Origin: Takakia lepidozioides
Taxonomy: Eukaryota > Streptophyta > Takakiopsida > Takakiales > Takakiaceae
Length of the DNA stretch: 64,000 nt
Assembly: GCA_030704615.1 (NCBI GenBank)
Contig: CM060731.1
Location: 20,894,001-20,958,000, forward strand
Reading direction: 5' to 3'
The notes under the pieces were generated by a model. The model did no database searches. It saw nothing but the letters and a program-made list of their open reading frames with translations, and was not told the DNA's origin. Shown piece after piece: positions 57,677 through 64,000 of the stretch (position 1 is the first letter of the stretch; each line of letters begins with the position of its first letter). Both the position numbers and the translations under genes were made by a program.

Positions 57677-59900
57677 CCTGCCACACCGCAAGTCCTGTAA
57701 GAGGGGGTGCATGTTCTTGACCATCCAGGATAGGAAATGCTTTGTAAGGCACTCTCCCATGTTGTAAACAGTGTTAGCAAGACATTTTGATATGATTCGG
57801 GGTTGCTTGTTAGAGATTGCCTGCCTTACCATTGTTCTTACCATAGAATGTGCGCGTGTAACGCTTTGCCATAACACATATGCTCTAGCCTTGACCCTTC
57901 AAAACCCTCCGAGATCCATTGGCTAGCAGGTGGAAATCCCAGGACCGTACTGTCCTGGACCAATGTCAATTATGCATCTGAGGTTTGCATTTAAGGGAAA
58001 GTTTGAACATGGAGAGTTCCAAGGAGGAAAGGTGCCCCACGACCTAAAATTCCAACCTCTGGCTATCCAACCTACCCCTCAAGGGCAGTGCATTGTCAAG
58101 GCTGTGGACTTGCCCCTGGTTCTGGCACAGACTGTAAGAGGCAGAAGATAGGTGAAAGTTCAATCACAGGAACAATACAACATATATACCTGCACAATAC
58201 TGGTAATTAGTACTTACTGTATTGGGCGGATAGTAACTTCTCTTAATATCCGCCGATTCCGGTAATGCCAACATCGCAAACAGCGTGTCAGGCTATGCAT
58301 CCAGTTATTGAATTTGGGGTGGGTATCAACCCAATGTTGGCCCAGTATTATGGCGGATCTAGAATCTTTCTGACACATTTTCATACTGGCTGGTTCCGGT
58401 TCCGGAGACCTTGGTATCCACTGCGATATCCTGATGGCTCTATACTCTATACCCGCCCAACACTGGTTTGTACATATTTACACACAAAAGAACACTATTG
58501 GATGATCAACAGATCATGAATATTATTCTAGTACTGGAAAGATGAAAATGCCAAAGGGTTTCTTGGTGTTGCAAACTTGGATCATTCCATTGAATAGGGT
58601 GATGGAGTATGGGGTGGTATCACCTTGCAAGGGGGGTATTGAGGTTTCTTTTAATTATTGGATGGTCTAGCATTAAAAGTTCAAAAGTTCAAAAAGAGCG
58701 TAAGGGCAAGGTTGCATAAATCAGAACTGAACCAAATTGCCACTGAACCTTGAAGTCTTGTTGAGAATGACGACGATCCCGGTCCCCCTAGCCTAACTTT
58801 GCCAACGCCAAGCACTCCACCTTGAAGACGATCCCATTGGCCCACCTGCACCAAGCCCCTCACCATGCCCCAACCTTCCCTTGCATCCTGCCACTGCTCC
58901 CCTGTATTCCTGCAACAACCACAACCACAACCACTAGTGAGTTGTTTGGCCCACCCTCAAGATAGAAAAGAACTACTCTCTGGCTCTGAAACCACTATGT
59001 TGAAGATACAAATTTGAAGCCATTAGTGAGTCTTCAAACCCAACCCACATAATAGTTAGAACTATATAGAAAATAGAACTATGTCAACTAGTGAGTAGTG
59101 AAGATGGCTATATCAGTTGGCTATACCTATCTGCAGAACTATGTAGAAACTAGAAAGCCAACTAGTGACTAGTAAAACCCCCTTTTTTTATGGCTTTGCT
59201 TGACAGGTCAGAAGTTAAATTACCCCTACCTTTGGGATACCAGGACCCACCGACTAGACCCTACATTCATGGGACCATGTGCTCCCTGCTTTTATTCCTA
59301 GACCATACACATGGCCTTACTACATACGCCCCCCATTCTAATTCTTGGACCACTCTAGAATGAACCGGGCCCAAATGAAACTACTCTACATATTACTTAA
59401 ATTTCTCTAATATTTCAAACATGATCTTTTGAAGGGCGAATGGACATCACACTCTCTAGGTATGGATGACCATTTATCTTCAGGATTTGGGCCTAAGCGA
59501 TGAAAGGGGGTTGGTATCATGTGAGCACAACCGACGATCATGGGAGTTTTATGTTTTTAAACCTCGGTCATATGAGTTATATGTTTTCCAAACGGAATAA
59601 AACCATAAGCGGGTATAGAGGCCTGGTGCATTTGTACAGTACATTCGCGCAATTCAACGAGGTGAAACCTTCAGTAGTGTAGCCAAAAACCGTGAACCTG
59701 TAGTGGCGACAGTGAATTTCGCATTGAGAAATTATACTTGAAGGATATGGGCAGCGGTGAATTTTGCACTGAGAAATACTTGGTGATATGAGCACAAACT
59801 AACTAAGCGGTGGATTTTGCATTGAGAAATCCCATCACCCAAAAATCCTACATCCCAAAGGAATGGGTGGGGCTTGAAAAGTGGCCTATTTATCCTTTTA
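57677..59900. other. Intergenic region after the cyclophilin gene
   Basis: No conserved gene is seen. The frames at 57930-58151 and 58265-58519 (plus) lack known motifs. At 59700-59850 three imperfect copies of 'tgaattttgcactgagaaat' recur at about 50-60 base spacing. The 'actggt' and 'ggtatc' words near 58200-58530 resemble the 5.2-5.66 kb cluster but more loosely. Confidence 0.35.
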
Positions 59901-59947
59901 GCCACAAAGTGATTTGCTTCGTGGGCGGAATTTCGAGTGCGAAATTA

Positions 59948-59948
<1 letters not shown>

Positions 59949-59980
<32 letters not shown>
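59949..59980. repeat. (TA)n microsatellite
   Basis: About fourteen uninterrupted TA units lie in a longer AT-rich stretch with no coding potential. Confidence 0.9.
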
Positions 59981-59982
<2 letters not shown>

Positions 59983-60226
59983 CAAGGGAAAGGACCTTAA
60001 AGTTGAGGTGAAGCCTCACCGCCCACTCTCCCGCATCTTATGGAGAAAAAAACCACACCAATAGATAACATGTTCATCAGATATAGGGGCTACTACTGTT
60101 CTTTATGTGTTAGTTTCGCATAACTATTAATTTCGTCAATTTCATTTCATTGTGGAAATTTCCCGGGAATTCGGGGAATATGCCCTTGTGCTCACATGAG
60201 CATGCTCACGCCTCCGAGGAAAGAGA

Positions 60227-60388
60227 TGCGTAAAGAACTGGGATGATTTCTCTTCGTTAATATCTGTTCATTATACAGTGTAATAGCCAGCTATGCATAC
60301 AAGGGCATTACAATAAGGTATAATGCACAGTGCATTACACACTCAGTGTAATGAACACCTCCCACAAATCATCCCATTACTTTACGCA
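60227..60388. mobile_element. Small MITE with imperfect inverted ends
   Basis: The left arm 'tgcgtaaagaactgggatgattt' and the complement of the right arm 'tgcgtaaagtaatgggatgattt' agree at nearly every base. The pairing continues with 'gttcattac' in both. The 162-bp interior is itself partly palindromic ('gtataatgcacagtgcattac'). No target duplication is certain. Confidence 0.6.
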
Positions 60389-60829
60389 GGGGAAGACCCC
60401 TCTTGTCGGGCCCTCCTTTCGGGCGAGAGGTGTTGCACCTAAATGCTTTGTCTATCTAACGATATGTGATCACAACTAACTTCCACCATAACTTCCAGCT
60501 CTACTTCTAAGTTGTTTGAATTTCCTGCTGCTAACCGTGCCCATAACTTTGAATCGGTGTATGAACTTACATGAGCTTAGCTGAAAGTTCCGTCCCGAGC
60601 AATGTGTATTTGTGAGAGAGATTACGCCGTGAGCAAGGTCACGCTTTGTACACTAAGCGTGAGCAGATTTGTCTTAAGTGTGTCAACAAATTTCAAGCAT
60701 GAGCAGAATCATGAAAGAGAACCTATAACCCTGGCAAAGATGGGTCTATTACCGTGGACGCAAAGTGTTGTGAGATGGACACGAAGGGAGGAAAAAAAAA
60801 CACGAACACATTTTTATTTTTTCCCGTTA

Positions 60830-61200
60830 TTGTAAAGGCTGGGAGATGCTTGCGTCAATGCAAGCAAAATTTGCTCCTCCAGCCATTGCAATGATGGACC
60901 CACCCCCACTCCCCTCGAAAAAATAAAATAAAATAAAATAAAATATATATATATATAGTTCCTTTCGATCATTGCGAGGGCTGGGAGATGCTTCAAGCGA
61001 CAATGTAAGCATATTTTTATCCTCCGGCCATTCGCAAGGATAGACAACCCCTCCCCCCAACACCAAATAAATAAATAAATTTTGTGTGCGTGTGTGGGTT
61101 TTATTTTTTTTTATTTTTTTTTCTGATCATGGCGAAAGCTGGGAGTTGCTTGTAGCAAGGAACCGAACATCTTCCTTAAAATTGATCATTAGCAATGAGC
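60830..61200. repeat. Three degenerate ~140-bp tandem units ending in A/T simple repeats
   Basis: Units start 'aggctgggagatgcttgcgt', 'gggctgggagatgcttcaag' and 'aagctgggagttgcttgtag'. The first two continue with 'tcctccagccattgcaatga' or a variant and end in an A-rich simple repeat ('aaataaaataaaat', 'aaataaataaat'). The third is shorter. No coding potential. Confidence 0.6.
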
Positions 61201-61429
61201 ATCTTCTTTGGTTAAGATGATCATCAAAGTAAATGAAAAGTGGTGCGAAGGTTGAGTAAGCATTGCTTACCAGTGAGATGGAGGCGAGACCGCACAGACT
61301 GGGTTCTAAACCAGAGCCAGAGCTTGGTTTCCTATGCTTTCCAAGCAAAGGGCTAGAAGGAGAGGGAGCCCGGGGAAGTCACTTCCAAAAATTTCCAACC
61401 GACGAGCAAAAAAATATAGGGTGCAATTT

Positions 61430-62110
61430 ATTCAAAATAAATAAAAATTAGAAAACATTTAAAAGTAATAAAGGGTACATTATATTGTGATTGGGGAATT
61501 TAAATTAATATAAGGTTTAAAATAATGACTTTTTTTAAAACAAAAATAAAAAAATTATAGGGTTGAGATAATACCTAATGAAAAATTCCAAAAATATATA
61601 CATGTTCTTAGGAGAATGATATAAATATTTGTATGTAGCTCACTCCCCCTGCCGCGCACAATGAGAAGGAAGGCAGGGATCAGGTGGGGGATATCGTAAC
61701 AGCCTATTGATCTCCTAAAATAGACCAACCACACCAGTTATGGTGTTATTAAACTACTTCTCAAAATCTAGAGGACAATTTAAATTCAAATATGATCATA
61801 CCGACAACAAGTGGGTCGATGTAGACTCAATTATTAGTTCATTCACTATGACTTTCGATAGAGCGCAAAACGTTTATACTTTGAATGCTGATGATGCGAA
61901 TGGTTTAAATGAATTTATTTCAACCAAATAATAAATTCATTTGTTTTGTAGAAATAAATTTCTTTTAAAGTATTATTACTATAGGGTGTCTAATATTTGT
62001 TTGAAACAAAAAATTATAATTAAAATAGCATGCCAAAAATTCACCATATTATAAAATTATGTAATTATAGGGTACCAAAAAATACCCAAAGTAAAAATAA
62101 TACCCCCCTA
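61430..62110. other. AT-rich island with a 63-codon ORF
   Basis: Composition changes to strongly AT-rich. The frame 61740-61931 (plus) encodes 63 residues beginning MVLLNYFSKSRGQFKFKYDH, with no stop and balanced composition. No family is recognised. It could be a piece of inserted DNA or chance. The rest of the island has no other feature. Confidence 0.25.
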
Positions 62111-62365
62111 CAAAATACCCATTTATCTCACGTGCCCTATACAAGTGATAGGGAATGACTTCCCCGGGAGAGGGAGCAGGAGCAGAAACTGCCATAGGAG
62201 GGGCCACAATGGCTTTGACCATTTTTAACCCAGCCATTTGAACTTGAATGCAGTACTAAACAAAGGTAGTGGAGATGGAGCCTTCGAAATGTCATGTATC
62301 GTTGATCCAGACCTCATCCTTCAGGGCCGAGTTGATCAGCAAAGAATCATAGTTAATGACCGGGA

Positions 62366-63956
62366 TTACAAAAACAGTGGTGGAAGTGGGTTGAAGATTG
62401 TTATATTCCTCGGAGAATGTACAGAAGTGGATGATAGTGTCATTAGATAGAGAATAGTGATGGAGAAAAGAGAAAGTTTCAGAGATTTTAGAGAGCACCA
62501 ACGCCACCTCGTGGTCATCAGCCCGTCATCAGCAAAGTCTGTCTTGTCGACAATGGAAGCCCAGGAGCCCACAAAATCCGTTGGTCCCTCCGTCTGGAGA
62601 TACTGAAACCTCCCACCATTGAGGGAACAGAACAAGAAAGGAGTGATATTAATAGCAGCAAAACCAGGCTTGGAAATTTCCTCATTAGAAGACAGAGCGA
62701 AGACTTTCACCTCAGAGAAGGATCTAAGTTGCAAACACCTAGAAGCATGGTTATTGGTAGAAGTCAATCCTGGCGGGAGAGGATAGATAGCACGCCTAGG
62801 GATAAAGGACAGAGGTTTACCCACGGATCTTGGCAGTAGCACCACCTTTGGAGAAATGAACTCAACCCTAGCAGTTTGTTGGCTAACTAGGGTCTTCAGG
62901 CGCTTTGGAGCCGGAGCACCCTCAGCGGCTGGGGGAAAAGAAGACTCAGAAACCTTTGATTGCAAGTGCCCTAAGAAGAGAGGCAGGGGGTGAATTGTGA
63001 AGGAGCACCGTCGCTACATTTTCCAATTTGAGGAGTTGGAGCCGAGGCTTCCGCAGTCCTTGAGTTGTCCCAGCTTTTTCTCTTCAAGACCGGACAATCC
63101 GCCTTTACGTGCCCTGTACCATGACAAGAGTGACCGATTATGTTAACCGGCTCCTCCTTAATAAGGACAATGATGAACGAATTATCAAGCGTAGGGAGCT
63201 TGATGGAGGCCGGAAAGTAGTCTTCTCAAACATCATGATCACAATACAAGGGACCCCCACATCTCTCTAGGGGGTGTGATCCATAGGCAGATTGTCACCT
63301 TCAAACTTAGTTTATGCAACCAATGTAGCTTCCAAAGATTGCTCCAATCTCAAGAAGAGATCCCAGGTAATTGCTAGGAAGAACATGAGGAGCAAGAATG
63401 TGGGGTTTACAAGAGACCTCCCTTATGACGCCAACTGGGAGACCATGGGAAGATAAACACCCGACACCTTGATCTATAGATATTGAAAGCCAAAGCTTTG
63501 GCTGCAGCCTCAACATTGGAGAACATCACAGAAAAAAAACCACGGCCCAAAGAGTGACAAAATTGTTGATGCAGGTCCCCCTCATTACCCAGGTACTCAA
63601 TATTGATCTAGGATCTCATCCACGCCCTATTCCTTGGGCGACCTGGGAAGTGCAAAAGAATCCCCAGTTTTTCCATAAAGACAGTGTCAGCATTAAAATG
63701 ATCCATGTTCAAGGCAGTGATCGGATAAAGGGAATCATCAACTGGGGGACCATCCGCATTCCAAAGCAATCCGTCAACGTCTAGCACTAGCACATCAGGC
63801 TTAGAAGCTGAAGGGCCCACTTCGAGGATAGAGGGAAGAACTGCGGCCTGGGCGGCTACCGCTTCTCTGGAGAGGGTCCATACCTTCTTCCCTTTGGAAC
63901 CTCTACCATCACCCCCACGTTTACCAGCTCTTGAGGAGTCCCCTCATAAAGCCATG
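62366..63956 (-). pseudogene. Decayed LINE ORF1 (DUF4283-like domain and zinc knuckle)
   Basis: A minus-strand frame starts at about 63956 with a stop at codon 4 and runs through SKGKKVWTLSREAVAAQAAV, the LLWNADGPPVDDSLYPI segment and GRPRNRAWMRS. After a stop it continues FFSVMFSNVEAAAKALAFNI, VFIFPWSPNWR and, in a shifted frame, PHILAPHVLPSNYLGSLLEI then GAIFGSYIGCIN. The 'PWSP' and 'P..LP...L..IG...G' pattern is that of the gag-like DUF4283 domain in plant L1-type LINEs. Near 63130-63085 a C-HGTG-H-VKAD-C knuckle appears with its first Cys replaced by Gly. The tail (62965-62366) is open for 199 codons. ORF2 is not seen at lower coordinates, so the element is cut or rearranged there. Confidence 0.6.
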
Positions 63957-64000
63957 GAGCAAGAGAAAAAGAGAAAAATTGTAACAAGCTGTGAAAAGAA

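Noticed and set aside
1-64000. CRISPR array, bacterial operon or prophage
   Set aside because: No regularly spaced direct repeats with unique spacers are present, and the gene structure is clearly eukaryotic.

Overview
The window reads as nuclear DNA of a plant-lineage (streptophyte) eukaryote. The genes are split into many short exons with GT-AG introns, and one intron is of the rare AT-AC (U12) type. The proteins are closest to land-plant families: an ORP3-type oxysterol-binding protein, a plant-type cap-binding protein 20, a phytocyanin, and a glyoxalase I close to the short zinc-type plant enzyme. A transposon-rich background, with LINE pieces inside introns, fits a large-genome streptophyte alga such as Chara or an early land plant. 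This is inference; no marker gene fixes the species. All exon models were built by hand from reading frame, splice sites and family conservation.

Layout, left to right: (1) 1-1100, a repeat cluster with a small acidic ORF. (2) NAC beta/BTF3, 1910-3173 (-). (3) 3.2-7.0 kb, repeats with no recognisable gene. (4) 7.0-8.6 kb, a decayed tyrosine recombinase (-), followed by a PIF/Harbinger-like MITE at 8682-9456. (5) Glyoxalase I, 10575-14455 (-), with LINE fragments in two introns. (6) 16.07-24.65 kb, a Mutator-like element with TIRs of about 1 kb, a decayed MULE transposase on + and a convergent second gene on -. (7) A LINE cluster at 26.6-27.96 kb, then a 10-exon MFSD12-like transporter, 27964-34282 (+). 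(8) ORP3-type lipid-transfer protein, 35996-40574 (-). (9) CBP20, 42763-47009 (-). (10) A 2.55-kb TIR element full of minisatellite units, 48536-51089. (11) A phytocyanin in two pieces on opposite strands, 51304-51817 (-) and about 52.56-53.45 kb (+). (12) A piggyBac-like MITE, 53583-54329. (13) A cyclophilin with an N-terminal MGC acylation motif, 55695-57676 (+). (14) 57.7-62.3 kb, simple repeats and MITEs. (15) At the right edge, a decayed LINE ORF1 (-).

The genes are unrelated housekeeping or secretory functions: nascent-chain handling, methylglyoxal detoxification, membrane transport, sterol/PI4P transport, mRNA cap binding, prolyl isomerisation and a copper-protein-like cell-surface protein. 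They do not form an operon or a pathway cluster. Six of the seven host models are complete from start to stop and divide exactly by three. The phytocyanin does not, and appears rearranged.

The strongest candidates for something undescribed are the MuDR-like element with a convergent second gene of unknown family and GGGGATCA arrays in its introns, the tyrosine-recombinase relic, the acylated cyclophilin and the phytocyanin inversion.
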